Shown here: piece by piece, positions 42,024-50,930 of the stretch
Position numbering within the stretch: the stretch's first letter is position 1
How the letters are laid out: each line of letters starts with the position of its first letter
Program-made: the position numbers and the translations under genes
Source: DLAJ01 sp964655525
Lineage (GTDB): Bacteria; Bacillota; Clostridia; Lachnospirales; Lachnospiraceae
Assembly (NCBI GenBank): GCA_964655525.1
Contig: CAZZNE010000002.1
Coordinates: forward strand, 241,014 to 305,013
Direction of reading: 5' to 3'
Length of the DNA: 64,000 bases
Notes under the pieces: model-generated
The model's input: only the letters and a program-made list of their open reading frames with translations
What the model was told of the DNA's origin: nothing
Databases searched by the model: none

Positions 42024-42674
42024 TTATTCATTCGGCATAGGAGCATTTCTCCAGTCAAGCAGGTAGTAATCCGCAAGCTTTTCTATCTCCGCCCGCTGAC
42101 GCTCCGAATATTGATCATACACACCGCAAGTAAGCATATGTGCCTGCTTTGCACTCTTGATTGCCGGAAGAACGTCGTCAAAGACAATACACTTTTCCGG
42201 CGGCACTCCGATCCTGTCCGCGACAAGTTCAAACACATCCGGATACTCTTTCCCGCGCGGCACTTCATCCGTGGAGCATACGGCGTCAAATAACTCTAAT
42301 ATGGCGTTGTTTTTCAGACAGGGAATGGCTAATTTCATCGTCATCCCCGTGGCGACGGCCAGCCGAATGCCCGCCTCCTTCAGCTTCAACAGATAATCCA
42401 ATGCATGCGGCAGCATCCGGACATTATGCGCATACTCATACGCCGCCATTTCACTCCACTCCTGCATAATGTCTTCTGCCTTTTCATTCAGCTTAAATCG
42501 CGCGATCGTGTATTGCGCTGTCTCCGCAAAGCTGAGACTGCTGATCTTCACCGCATAATCCTCCGGCACGGACAGATTTCGTTTGTGCAGAAAAGAAATA
42601 TCAATCTGCTCCCATACCCCCATCGAATCTAAAAGTGTTCCGTCCAAGTCAAAAATCGCCGCTTCAAATTTCAT
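42024..42674 (-). CDS. HAD-IA hydrolase (beta-phosphoglucomutase/phosphatase-like)
   Basis: 216 aa. Motif I AIFDLDGTLLDSMGVW, cap helices, motif II AVATGMT, motif III Lys in GKEYPDVFELVADRIG, motif IV IVFDDVLPAIKSAKQAH. It resembles the sugar-phosphatase/beta-PGM group. It starts 8 bp past the stop of the GHKL kinase gene, so it shares that transcript, and it precedes GH42. Confidence 0.87.
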   Translation of the reverse strand: MKFEAAIFDLDGTLLDSMGVWEQIDISFLHKRNLSVPEDYAVKISSLSFAETAQYTIARFKLNEKAEDIMQEWSEMAAYEYAHNVRMLPHALDYLLKLKEAGIRLAVATGMTMKLAIPCLKNNAILELFDAVCSTDEVPRGKEYPDVFELVADRIGVPPEKCIVFDDVLPAIKSAKQAHMLTCGVYDQYSERQRAEIEKLADYYLLDWRNAPMPNE

Positions 42675-42682
42675 TTACGATT

Positions 42683-44149
42683 TCACCCTCCTCTGCTCTT
42701 TTCATTTTGCAGCATGACGGATAACAGAAATACTTTGTGATCGACAGACCAATCCACTGCGCCATGATAGTTTTCCGCCGCCTTTTTGATATTGGAAAAC
42801 CCGATCCCGTGTGCTTCCTTGTCCGCCTTATCCGTTACCGGAAATTCCGATTGCCGTTTCCGTATTACAGTTCCATCAAAGCTGTTTTCGATTTCTATTA
42901 AAATCATTTTTCCTTTTTGAATGGAAGACAACCGGATAAACGCTTCCGCCTCCGGTTCTTTCTCTTTGAGCTTTCTGCATGCCTCGATTGCATTATCCAA
43001 TGCATTTCCCAGAATAATGCCGATGTCATAGCTTTGTATCAGAAGACGCTCTGGAAACAGCAGCTGTTCCGCATCCATTCGTATATCCGGAATTGCCCTT
43101 ATCGCTTCATGATACTTCATATTCAGCAGGGTATCGACCACCGCATTTCCCGTGCGGAACTGAAATTCCAGTCTGTCCATCGTCTGATTCAGCTCAGACA
43201 GATAATCCTGCAGCTCCTCCTGTTCCCTTTCCGCATTTCCCGCAGAAAGCTGCATGATCACGGAAAGCGTATTTTTCATGTCATGCTTCATGCTCCGTAT
43301 ACCGGAAAAAATACGTTCCATTTCCGTCATGTGCTCCTGCATACTGCCAATCTGATTTTCCAAAATGATCCTGCTGTTTTTTTCTCTGTTAAAATAAATC
43401 ATATCCTGAAACAGCTTGACGCCATATACAATGGATAACAGTGATAACAGCAGGATTGCCAGAACGATCAATAACAAAACGGGATATTTATCATACCAGA
43501 AATTCAATATCCCGTTTTCCACGGTAATAATGATAATGCGCAGCAACAGGCATATCAGCCATCCGACCATCCCCGGCGTGAGAATAAACAAAAGCTCCGT
43601 CCTGTGAATGGCATAATCTTTTTCCCGATAACTCTTTACTATTTTTTTTAACGCGAAATAAAATATGACACAAAAGGAGAAATACATGAGAATAAACAAA
43701 CCTATCATAGTGCCTTTTATGACATACTCAAACGTTTCCACAGCAGTGATATACGCCTGACCTACGCACCAATTCCAAAACTCAAACAAAAGACTTCCAA
43801 ACTCCATGACCAAATACGCCAAAAAGAAACTGATCTCACTGACTGCCATGAACGTGATCACCAAAAATACGGTAATGATATGAAACGCCTGATAAAAACA
43901 GAACGTCAGCACAAACAGGATCAAAAACAAAGCAATCTGTTTTTTTAGGATCTCCATGCTCTCATTATTTGACGGCGCGCGCAGACGCAGCCCTATCTTT
44001 ATCAGCCCAAACAGGAGGGCAGCCATAAAGCCGCCCCATTTTTGTTTTGCAAATCTGCTTTCCAAAAACGCCCCCATAAAATATTGCAGGCAATATCCCT
44101 GAAACAATGCATAGACTACCTCCTGCACCACACTTATCACATCATACAC
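42683..44149 (-). CDS. GHKL (AgrC-like) sensor histidine kinase
   Basis: About 488 aa from a GTG at 44149, which lies 8 nt behind GGAGG inside the end of the regulator gene; the frame runs on to 44200 but that start lacks a site. Seven hydrophobic segments, then a coiled coil and the AgrC-type phospho-His motif SMKHDMKNTLSVIMQL, and HATPase_c_5 (LGNALDNAIEACRKL, GIGFSNIKKAAENYHG). This architecture often senses peptides, but no peptide gene or AgrB-like protein is nearby. Start overlaps the LytTR gene by 8 bp. Confidence 0.9.
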   Translation of the reverse strand: MYDVISVVQEVVYALFQGYCLQYFMGAFLESRFAKQKWGGFMAALLFGLIKIGLRLRAPSNNESMEILKKQIALFLILFVLTFCFYQAFHIITVFLVITFMAVSEISFFLAYLVMEFGSLLFEFWNWCVGQAYITAVETFEYVIKGTMIGLFILMYFSFCVIFYFALKKIVKSYREKDYAIHRTELLFILTPGMVGWLICLLLRIIIITVENGILNFWYDKYPVLLLIVLAILLLSLLSIVYGVKLFQDMIYFNREKNSRIILENQIGSMQEHMTEMERIFSGIRSMKHDMKNTLSVIMQLSAGNAEREQEELQDYLSELNQTMDRLEFQFRTGNAVVDTLLNMKYHEAIRAIPDIRMDAEQLLFPERLLIQSYDIGIILGNALDNAIEACRKLKEKEPEAEAFIRLSSIQKGKMILIEIENSFDGTVIRKRQSEFPVTDKADKEAHGIGFSNIKKAAENYHGAVDWSVDHKVFLLSVMLQNEKSRGG

Positions 44150-44852
44150 AGGCTGTTCCTCCGTTTCGCAGATATCGCATATATGCTTTGACAAATTCAT
44201 TGTACCGTTTCTTTGCCAGATAAATACACTCCCCGTTCCCCAGCCGGATCATGCCGTTGTCATACTCCGCGATATGCGCCATATTCACAAGATACCCTCT
44301 GTGGCAGCGAAAAAAGCTTTCTCCAAGCTGCGTCTCCAATTCATTCATGACAGCATAAATCTCTATGATATCCCCCTTCGTATGGAGCTCCACTTTTCTC
44401 CCCCTGTTTTCCGCATACAGAATATCCCGGTGACGCAAGGTAACATGTCGGTACTTTGTTTTGATAAAAAGCTGCTCCCGTCCTATTCCCTTTTTCTTTT
44501 CCGCTTCTTTTACCGCTCTGCCAAATATTTCCCGAAACCTGCTTTCTTCTATTGGTTTTAGCAGATAGTGAAACGCGGCGACATCAAAGGCCTCAAATAC
44601 ATAATCCTTCAGGCCGGAAATAAAGACTAAAACGGCATCCTCACTCTGCTCCCGAATCCTTTTAGCTGTCTCAATCCCGTTCATTCCATCCAGCTGTATG
44701 TCCAAAAAAATCATATCATAGGATTTCCCTGCACGAAGCAGCATTTCACCGGAAGCAAAGACTTCCACATCAAATTCTGTTCCCTGCTTTTCGATCAGAT
44801 CTTTTACCTGCCTCCTGATGATTTCCTCATCATCAACAACTGCAATATTCAA
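44142..44852 (-). CDS. LytTR-family response regulator
   Basis: About 236 aa. Receiver (Asp in MIFLDIQLDGMNG, Lys in HYLLKPIEES) and LytTR DNA-binding domain (YRHVTLRHRDILYAENRGRKVELHTKGDIIEI, FFRCHRGYLVNMAHI). A GTG at 44861 overlaps its own GAGG; the TTG at 44852 is better spaced. It forms a two-component pair with the GHKL kinase encoded next. Targets are unknown; GH42 and the HAD gene are the nearest candidates. Confidence 0.9.
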   Translation of the reverse strand: MNIAVVDDEEIIRRQVKDLIEKQGTEFDVEVFASGEMLLRAGKSYDMIFLDIQLDGMNGIETAKRIREQSEDAVLVFISGLKDYVFEAFDVAAFHYLLKPIEESRFREIFGRAVKEAEKKKGIGREQLFIKTKYRHVTLRHRDILYAENRGRKVELHTKGDIIEIYAVMNELETQLGESFFRCHRGYLVNMAHIAEYDNGMIRLGNGECIYLAKKRYNEFVKAYMRYLRNGGTACV

Positions 44853-44916
44853 TTTAGACACCTCAACTTCTTTGCAAAGATTCTTGTCGGCTTCCCTATA
44901 TTATATCGGCAGAAAA

Positions 44917-44957
44917 AGGACATTTCTCTGCATTTTATCGCCGGAGAAATGTCCTTA
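44917..44957 (-). terminator. Rho-independent terminator after the Cache-type MCP
   Basis: 13-bp stem AAGGACATTTCTC (44917-44929) with its complement at 44945-44957, followed leftwards by TTTTTC. It ends the mcp transcript 36 bp past its stop and precedes the LytTR gene, whose -10 (TATAAT near 44900-44905) lies just beyond. Confidence 0.87.
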
Positions 44958-44992
44958 CCGTATCGCTTCTTACATGCCAAAGATAGCGCCGC

Positions 44993-46717
44993 TTACAATT
45001 TGAACTTACCTACTTCGCCGTTCAATCTTTCAACGATCTCCAAATTGGAAGCTGCTTCTTTTCCTATATCGCTCACATCACCAGTCAGTCTTACCGCCGT
45101 TTCCGTTACATTGGATACTCCTATCGCACTTTCATTTACCGCGGTCTTCACTTCTCTCAACGCTTCCCCGATCGCGTCCATATTCAGCTTCAGCTGCTCA
45201 CTTTCGCTCGCGAAGCGCTGCATCATCTCATTCATATCCCCAACGTTACTCTGATAGCTCTCACTGGTCTCCAACAGCTTTTCATAGCCGCCGACCGCAG
45301 TTGTGTTCATAAATTTGAGCATATCCTCCGCTTTCCCTGCCAGTTCATCCACTGTCCGGATCACTTCATCCGTCACGTTCTGTATCTCTGTTGCAGAAGC
45401 TGCGGAATTGGATGCCAGCTTTCCGATTTCATCCGCAACGACCGCAAAGCCTTTGCCTGCTTCTCCTGCCCGCGCAGCTTCAATACTCGCATTTAACGCT
45501 AAGAGATTGGTTTCCTCTGTAATGCTGATAATATTCTTTGTCAGTTCTCTGATTTTTTCTACATCCTTGGATTTTTCTATTTTCTGTTGAACCTCTCCCG
45601 CCATATCGGCAACCTGATTCATCGCCTTCTGCTTTTCTTCTACCGCACGCCGATATATTTCCGAAGCAGTCTTCATGATTCCGTCGGAGGATATTCTACC
45701 GGCTTCCGCCTGTCCGTCAATACTCTCTATGGATTCAAAAATCTGCCGGATCGACTCATTGACCCGGTCTAACGACGCGCTAGATTCCTCCATTGCCGCA
45801 CACATTTCTTCCATTACGGAGGAAACATCCGTGACTTCCTCTTCCGCGTCGGACAATTTGCTTGATACCGTACGCGAAGATTCTTTTAACTGCTGCGAAT
45901 TTGCAGAGATATTCAGCATGATCTCCCGTATATGCTGAAGCAATTTATTAACATTTTCCGCGATCATTTCCATCTCGTCGCCGGTATGAACATCTAAGGT
46001 CTGGGTCAGATCTCCCTCGCTATGTACCAGTTCATATATTTTGTCGTCTACCTTACGCAGTCTTCTGATCACTTTGCCAACCATGAGACTCAGAACTACC
46101 AGCGCAATGATCATGCAGATCAGCGAAATCTGTATGACCCGCGTCAATGCCAGTTGCAAGCGCTCCACTACACCTGCCGCATCATAATCGCAGCCGACAA
46201 TTGCCACAACCTTCCCGTTTGTGTCTGTCAAAGGCATATATGCCGAAATCAGATCGCCGTCATCCGTAGAATCAATATAATCCTGTACATACATATTACC
46301 GTCAAAAACGGATTTCAGTTCCTGATAGGACGACTCAAAAACAGCACCATAAGCATTTTTTCTGTTCGTATTGTCCGCGTCAATTCCGTAGTATACTCTG
46401 TTTCCGTCCGTATATAGGGTATACAGATATTTGATCCCGCAGCTCTGCTTCAATTCCAACATCGTCTGCAGCAGAGCGTTCACTTCCTCACTATTCTGTG
46501 TCTCCGCCGACATTTCAGCCACCAGTTCTGCATCGATCACTCTTGTGGAAATAACTGCCGCCATCTGCGCTTCCTCGACGCCCATCTCGATCAATCCCTC
46601 TTTTGTACGTTGATAGGAATTAAGTCCCATCACCGCACACAGCAATATGATCGCCATGCTTGTCGGAAATAGGATTTTGGCACGGATACCGATTCCCCTC
46701 GTTTTTCTTTTTATCAT
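44993..46717 (-). CDS. Methyl-accepting chemotaxis protein with Cache-type sensor
   Basis: 574 aa. TM1 at about 14-32, an extracytoplasmic double-Cache-like domain (CGIKYLYTLYTDGNRVYYGID, DGDLISAYMPLTDTNGKVVAIVGCDYDAAGV), TM2 at about 190-212, HAMP (KIYELVHSEGDLTQTLDVHTGDEMEMIA), then the signalling domain with tip EETNLLALNASIEAARAGEAGKGFAVVADEIGKLA. It is an orphan receptor away from the che operon. Cache domains commonly bind amino acids, organic acids or amines. Single-gene unit. Confidence 0.92.
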   Translation of the reverse strand: MIKRKTRGIGIRAKILFPTSMAIILLCAVMGLNSYQRTKEGLIEMGVEEAQMAAVISTRVIDAELVAEMSAETQNSEEVNALLQTMLELKQSCGIKYLYTLYTDGNRVYYGIDADNTNRKNAYGAVFESSYQELKSVFDGNMYVQDYIDSTDDGDLISAYMPLTDTNGKVVAIVGCDYDAAGVVERLQLALTRVIQISLICMIIALVVLSLMVGKVIRRLRKVDDKIYELVHSEGDLTQTLDVHTGDEMEMIAENVNKLLQHIREIMLNISANSQQLKESSRTVSSKLSDAEEEVTDVSSVMEEMCAAMEESSASLDRVNESIRQIFESIESIDGQAEAGRISSDGIMKTASEIYRRAVEEKQKAMNQVADMAGEVQQKIEKSKDVEKIRELTKNIISITEETNLLALNASIEAARAGEAGKGFAVVADEIGKLASNSAASATEIQNVTDEVIRTVDELAGKAEDMLKFMNTTAVGGYEKLLETSESYQSNVGDMNEMMQRFASESEQLKLNMDAIGEALREVKTAVNESAIGVSNVTETAVRLTGDVSDIGKEAASNLEIVERLNGEVGKFKL

Positions 46718-46795
46718 GCTCCTCGTTCCCCCTTTATATGACCGGCTCCTTGCGCCGTATCAAATCAGACAGATAAGACCTTTGTCATCGTCTCT

Positions 46796-46804
46796 ATTAT
46801 AGCA
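46796..46804 (-). promoter_or_regulatory. Extended -10 promoter of the Cache-type mcp
   Basis: Minus strand TGCTATAAT, -10 hexamer at 46801-46796. The matching -35 is poor, as is common with extended -10 promoters. The leader is about 70 nt. I checked it for a c-di-GMP riboswitch and saw none. Confidence 0.55.
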
Positions 46805-46857
46805 GAAATTTGAAATAATCCATATGCTTTCATTTATTTTTTTGATTTTTTTGTACG

Positions 46858-47319
46858 CTATAACAATTCCATAGTGATTGATTTATTGGTGAATCCGTAG
46901 TCTGTATACATCTTATAAGCGGCTTCATTTCTGGCGTTTACCTGTAGCTCAATCCCGTCATAGCCCCGCTGTTCTTTTAATTCTATCAAGAAATCAAAAA
47001 ATGCATGCCCGATGCCTTTTCCACGATATGCTTCATCCACAGCCATCGAATCAACAAAAATGACATCTCTTGTCACCTGAACCGGATTCTCAATATGACG
47101 ATACATGATCAACATGATTCCTGCCACATGTCCGTCACATTCCGCAACAAAAGCGGTTTGATCCGCAACTGCCTGCTCATACATTTCATAAGGCAATACG
47201 GATTCGTTAAATTGATATATGTCCGGCCGCCAGTCGATATGCATTTGCTGAACCTGCTCCATCAGCGCTTCGACGGTCTTATATTCCTCCCTTTTTGCGT
47301 TCCTGATCTGAATTTTCAT
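46858..47319 (-). CDS. GNAT-family N-acetyltransferase
   Basis: 153 aa. GNAT core: IRNAKREEYKTVEALMEQV, central strands with VIFVDSMAVDEAYRGKGIGHAFFDFLIELKEQ (acetyl-CoA pyrophosphate loop R-G-K-G-I-G), then LQVNARNEAAYKMYTDYGF. The substrate is not predictable. It is divergent from the plus-strand hydrolase at 47428 and has a TATGAT-type promoter in the shared gap. Confidence 0.87.
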   Translation of the reverse strand: MKIQIRNAKREEYKTVEALMEQVQQMHIDWRPDIYQFNESVLPYEMYEQAVADQTAFVAECDGHVAGIMLIMYRHIENPVQVTRDVIFVDSMAVDEAYRGKGIGHAFFDFLIELKEQRGYDGIELQVNARNEAAYKMYTDYGFTNKSITMELL

Positions 47320-47427
47320 GCGCTCCCCTCCCCCTCGATTCTTCTCTTATCGATACTTATCATAGCACAATCACACTTCTGCTTCCAAGCGCATAAAATA
47401 AAAAAAAGTCTGATAACGAGGAAATTT

Positions 47428-48255
47428 ATGTTTTATATCACCGCGACCGACGGAGTAAAAATTGCCGTCTATGACTATTGTCCCCATGGAAAACAGACCG
47501 TCCTTCTCCTTCACGGATGGCCGCTGTCCCATCAGATTTTTGAATACCAGGTCAATCTGCTTACGAATTGCGGGTACCGCGTGATTACTGTGGACTTAAG
47601 AGGCTTTGGCAGGTCGGATACGCCTGCATGCGGATATTCTTATGACCAAATGTCTACCGATCTGTTTCAGATTGTCCGCCGCCTTCGCCTGAAAAACTTC
47701 ATTTTAGTTGGTTTTTCCATGGGCGGAGCGATCGCTTTACGATATATGAATCGCTACAACGGATTCGGCGTATGCAGACTCATCCTGCTTTCCGCCGCTG
47801 CACCGTGTTTTACGCAGCGTCCCGGCTTTCCATACGGAAAAACCGTGCAGGAAGTAAATGATCTGATCAGGCTTGCCGAAACCGACAGACCGCAGCTTTG
47901 TCAAAATTTCAGCAAACAGCTTTTTGCATGTCCGCATTCTGACGCCGTTGTAGACTGGTTTCGAAGCATCGCATTGTCCGCGTCCGGCATCGGAACGATC
48001 AAGTGCGCGATCTCGCTGCGTGATGAAGACTGTCGAAAAGATCTTCCCTGCGTCCATGTCCCCACCTATATCATCCACGGTGCTCAAGACGTGATCGTCT
48101 CCAATGAGCTTGCCGAAATACAGCACAAGTGCATCTGCGGTTCCAAGCTCATCACTTTATCCGACAGCGGGCACGGGATCATGTATGACCAGTTGGAAAA
48201 ATTCAACGCTATCTTTATGAATGCCGTTTCTAACTCCACACTATCAGGAAAATAA
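47428..48255 (+). CDS. Alpha/beta hydrolase (haloperoxidase/esterase type)
   Basis: 275 aa from the ATG at 47428 behind GAGGAAA; an open frame reaches back to 47005 but runs over the opposite-strand GNAT gene. Signature elements: LLLHGWPLSHQIF (oxyanion), nucleophile elbow VGFSMGGAIALRY, acid YIIHGAQDVIVSN, His LSDSGHGIMYDQ. Non-haem chloroperoxidase-like family, cytoplasmic. Ends at a GGGCTGCAC/GTGCAGCCC hairpin. Confidence 0.85.
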   Translation: MFYITATDGVKIAVYDYCPHGKQTVLLLHGWPLSHQIFEYQVNLLTNCGYRVITVDLRGFGRSDTPACGYSYDQMSTDLFQIVRRLRLKNFILVGFSMGGAIALRYMNRYNGFGVCRLILLSAAAPCFTQRPGFPYGKTVQEVNDLIRLAETDRPQLCQNFSKQLFACPHSDAVVDWFRSIALSASGIGTIKCAISLRDEDCRKDLPCVHVPTYIIHGAQDVIVSNELAEIQHKCICGSKLITLSDSGHGIMYDQLEKFNAIFMNAVSNSTLSGK

Positions 48256-48260
48256 GGTAA

Positions 48261-48282
48261 GGGCTGCACGCATGTGCAGCCC
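48261..48282. terminator. Hairpin between convergent genes
   Basis: 9-bp perfect stem GGGCTGCAC (48261-48269) with GTGCAGCCC (48274-48282), loop GCAT, between the plus-strand hydrolase (stop 48255) and the minus-strand aldo/keto reductase (stop 48381). Poor U-tracts on both sides make it at best a weak shared terminator. Confidence 0.5.
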
Positions 48283-48380
48283 AATCTCATTCCCACATCT
48301 TCATTTCTATCAACCGACTCCGTTTCGCAATCGGCATCTGTCTGCTTTCCACAATGTACGATTTCCATTGTCTATCATGT

Positions 48381-49556
48381 TCATCGAATGATAAACTTGC
48401 GTGCAGCGTGGATGCCGATTTTATAAGGCAGGGGTCTGAGGTCGTGATCCGCTTCCTTTAGTTTTTCACGAATATTGATATGCTGAGGACAATGTTTTTC
48501 ACATTTACCACAGCCAATGCATTGTGATGCAAAACCGGGTTCCTTCCGCATCCCCATATTCTGGGCAAACTCAAAGCGTGCTGAGGTCTTCTTCTCCATG
48601 TACATCAGATTATAATAATAAAAATTTCCCGGAATATCCACGCCCTTTGGACAGGGCATGCAATATCGGCAGCCCGTACATCCTACTTTTTCCCGTTCAC
48701 GAATAATCTGTTTGATTTGTTCAACGATCCCCATATCTTCTTCTGTAAAATGCCCCGGCTCTGCCTCGGATGCGATACGGATATTCTCATTCACCATCTC
48801 CTCAGAATTCATACCGGAAAGCACACAGGTGACCTCCGGCTGATTCCACAACCAGCGCAGCCCCAGTTCCGCAGGCGTATAACCCTTACTATCCGAGGCA
48901 AGCACCTCCTTCGCTTTATCCGGGAGATTGACCAGCTTGCCGCCGCGAAGAGGTTCCATAATGATAACCGGAATCCCCTTCTCTGCCGCTGCCTGAAGCC
49001 CTCTCTTTCCCGCCTGGGTATGCTCATCCAGATAGTTATACTGTATCTGGCAGAAATCCCAATCATAAGCATTCAGAATTTTCAGGAACATTTCCGTATC
49101 GCCATGGTAAGAAAAACCGAGGTTACGAATACGACCTTCCTCTTTCTGCCTTTTGATCCAATCCTCAATTCCCAAAGTCTTAAGATGCTCCCATTCTGCG
49201 TAATCCGTAAACATATGCATCAGATAGTAATCAATATAGTCTGTGCGAAGACGGGACAGCTCCTCGTTAAAGGTTTTGTCGATCGCCGCAGAGGAACGTA
49301 TGATATACTGCGGGAGTTTGGTAGCAATATACACCTTTTCACGGCACTTGTTTTTATCGAGAATCTTTCCAAGGCATTCCTCACTGCCGGGATAAATGTA
49401 TGCGGTATCAAAATAATTGACACCGTTTTCGATTGCAAGAAGGACTTCCTTCTCAGCCTTTTCAAAGTCGATGCCATTTCCCTTTCTGCTGAATCTCATG
49501 CAGCCATAACCCAATTGGGAAATTTGATTGCCATATCGGTCAAGTCTATATTTCAT
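48381..49556 (-). CDS. Aldo/keto reductase with C-terminal 4Fe-4S domain
   Basis: 391 aa from the ATG at 49556 (GGAGGATAGAA). AKR barrel: YGCMRFS, NYFDTAYIYPGSEECLG, catalytic Lys in IATKLPQY, YYLMHMF, IRNLGFSYHGDTEM. The C-terminus adds CTGCRYCMPCPKGVDIP and CIGCGKCEKHCPQHINI, two cysteine clusters for [4Fe-4S] centres. This predicted ferredoxin-type AKR is common in anaerobes; its substrate is unknown. Transcribed from a promoter at 49606-49633 with a palindrome just upstream. Confidence 0.92.
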   Translation of the reverse strand: MKYRLDRYGNQISQLGYGCMRFSRKGNGIDFEKAEKEVLLAIENGVNYFDTAYIYPGSEECLGKILDKNKCREKVYIATKLPQYIIRSSAAIDKTFNEELSRLRTDYIDYYLMHMFTDYAEWEHLKTLGIEDWIKRQKEEGRIRNLGFSYHGDTEMFLKILNAYDWDFCQIQYNYLDEHTQAGKRGLQAAAEKGIPVIIMEPLRGGKLVNLPDKAKEVLASDSKGYTPAELGLRWLWNQPEVTCVLSGMNSEEMVNENIRIASEAEPGHFTEEDMGIVEQIKQIIREREKVGCTGCRYCMPCPKGVDIPGNFYYYNLMYMEKKTSARFEFAQNMGMRKEPGFASQCIGCGKCEKHCPQHINIREKLKEADHDLRPLPYKIGIHAARKFIIR

Positions 49557-49605
49557 TTCTATCCTCCAAGGTTTCTTCCTTTCACAAGCCGCCCATGAAA
49601 CTGAC

Positions 49606-49633
49606 ATTGTACCATGATTGAAGAACATGTCCA
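49606..49633 (-). promoter_or_regulatory. Promoter of the aldo/keto reductase
   Basis: Minus strand: TGGACA (49633-49628), 16-bp spacer, TACAAT (49611-49606). About 45 bp ahead of the start codon. Confidence 0.6.
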
Positions 49634-49641
49634 TTCGGGCG

Positions 49642-49667
49642 GGTATCATGTCTATTGACATGATACC
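49642..49667. promoter_or_regulatory. Palindrome upstream of the aldo/keto reductase promoter
   Basis: GGTATCATGTC (49642-49652), TATT, GACATGATACC (49657-49667). It sits just upstream of the -35 of the reductase promoter and between divergent genes, the position of an activator or operator site. A related ATCATCATGAT motif occurs near 49708-49718. Confidence 0.5.
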
Positions 49668-49791
49668 TTACATGATCGTCCGCCCCGCACATTATCATAC
49701 ACCATATCATCATGATACACAACTATAGAAACAATATCGTATGGAATAAAAAAGCAAGTCACATCATATTGGTAGTAGAGGGTGATGCTTT

Positions 49792-50253
49792 TTGAAAATT
49801 CAATGGAAAAATTTAATTACCTGTATTGCCATACCTCTTGCCGCCGGCAGTCTGTCTGCAATGCTGACACAAAATAGTATGGAAACTTTTCAATCAATCA
49901 CTAAACCGGGGCTGGCTCCGCCGGGCTGGCTGTTTCCGGTTGTTTGGACAATTCTGTATATCCTTATGGGAATTGCATCTTATCTGGTGCTTACATCCGA
50001 AAAGCCAAATGATCATGCCCTAACCACATATGGCATTCAGCTTATATTTAACTTTTTCTGGTCGATTATCTTTTTTAATTTAGAGCTATACCTGTTTGCA
50101 TTTATCTGGCTTGTTCTGTTATGGCTGCTGATCCTCAAAACAGCCCTTTTGTTCTATGAAATATCAAAACCTGCCGGATATCTGATGATTCCCTATCTAC
50201 TATGGGTAACTTTTGCAGGCTACTTAAACTTTTCCATCTATCTATTAAATTGA
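49792..50253 (+). CDS. tspO: TspO/MBR-family membrane protein
   Basis: 153 aa, five transmembrane helices. Family motifs: KPGLAPPGWLFPVVWTILYILMGIASYLV, then QLIFNFFWSIIFF and LLWVTFAGYLNFSIYLLN. TspO binds or degrades porphyrins and is linked to oxidative stress. TTG start behind GAGGGTGATG. It is divergent from the aldo/keto reductase and adjacent to a peroxidase operon, which fits a stress role. Confidence 0.92.
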   Translation: MKIQWKNLITCIAIPLAAGSLSAMLTQNSMETFQSITKPGLAPPGWLFPVVWTILYILMGIASYLVLTSEKPNDHALTTYGIQLIFNFFWSIIFFNLELYLFAFIWLVLLWLLILKTALLFYEISKPAGYLMIPYLLWVTFAGYLNFSIYLLN

Positions 50254-50267
50254 AAAGAGCAAAAAAC

Positions 50268-50317
50268 AGCTATTGATATCCGCTTCCTCACGGAATCCGC
50301 ATTTCAATAGCTTTTTT
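50268..50317. terminator. Bidirectional terminator between tspO and glutathione peroxidase
   Basis: Outer stem AGCTATTGA (50268-50276) with TCAATAGCT (50304-50312), an inner CCG/CGG stem, and T-runs on both strands. It serves tspO (stop 50253) and the minus-strand stress operon (stop 50320). Confidence 0.85.
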
Positions 50318-50319
50318 AT

Positions 50320-50862
50320 TTACAAAATCTCCTCCACTTTCTTTTTTACGTGTTCTATGGATTCCGTCGGCTCAAACCGGGCAACGATCTTCCCTTCACG
50401 ATCAATCAGAAATTTTGTAAAATTCCACTTGATGTTGCCGTTGTTTTTATAATCCTTATCCATTTTCTTCACAACGCCTTTCAGTATCAGAGTCATCGGA
50501 CTCCTGCCAAAACCGTCAAAGGAAGTATTGTCAGAAAGATATTGAAATAGCGGACTGGCATTTTCGCCCAGCACCTCAACTTTGGAGAACTGCGGGAAAG
50601 TGATCCCATAGCGGCCGGTGCAGAAGGAATGAATCTCCTCGTCACTGCCGGGCGCCTGCTCGGCAAACTGATTGCATGGGAAGTCCAGAATCTCAAGCCC
50701 GTCCTTTTGGTGAAGCTCATATAAATCCTGCAGAGCATCATACTGTGGTGTAAATCCACATCCTGTAGCGGTATTGACGATCAATAGCACTTTTCCTTTA
50801 TACTCGGAAAGTGGTACTACATTTCCATCCTGTGTTTGTACTGTAAAATCAAAAATACTCAT
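50320..50862 (-). CDS. Glutathione peroxidase family protein (BtuE-like), copy 1
   Basis: 180 aa from the ATG at 50862 behind AGGAGGAAACACG. Active-site Cys in VNTATGCGFTPQYDAL, then LDFPCNQFAEQAPGSDEEI (Gln and second Cys) and NIKWNFTKFLIDREGKIVARF (Trp-Asn). Cys form, no selenocysteine. It reduces peroxides with thioredoxin-like donors. Last gene of the operon that starts with its paralogue at 53608-54153. Confidence 0.93.
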   Translation of the reverse strand: MSIFDFTVQTQDGNVVPLSEYKGKVLLIVNTATGCGFTPQYDALQDLYELHQKDGLEILDFPCNQFAEQAPGSDEEIHSFCTGRYGITFPQFSKVEVLGENASPLFQYLSDNTSFDGFGRSPMTLILKGVVKKMDKDYKNNGNIKWNFTKFLIDREGKIVARFEPTESIEHVKKKVEEIL

Positions 50863-50930
50863 CGTGTTTCCTCCTGAATTTTCATACATCATTTCGTTTT
50901 TTTACTGCAACTAAATCTGCCTTCTGCATA

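Noticed and set aside
46718..46795. c-di-GMP riboswitch in the mcp leader
   Set aside because: No GEMM core sequence or paired stems were found in the 70-nt leader.
47005..47427. Longer start for the plus-strand alpha/beta hydrolase
   Set aside because: The upstream part is the complement of the GNAT gene, and the ATG at 47428 has a good RBS and begins the conserved fold.
50320..50862. Selenocysteine in the glutathione peroxidases
   Set aside because: Both copies have ordinary Cys codons at the active site, so they give no support to selenocysteine use in this genome.
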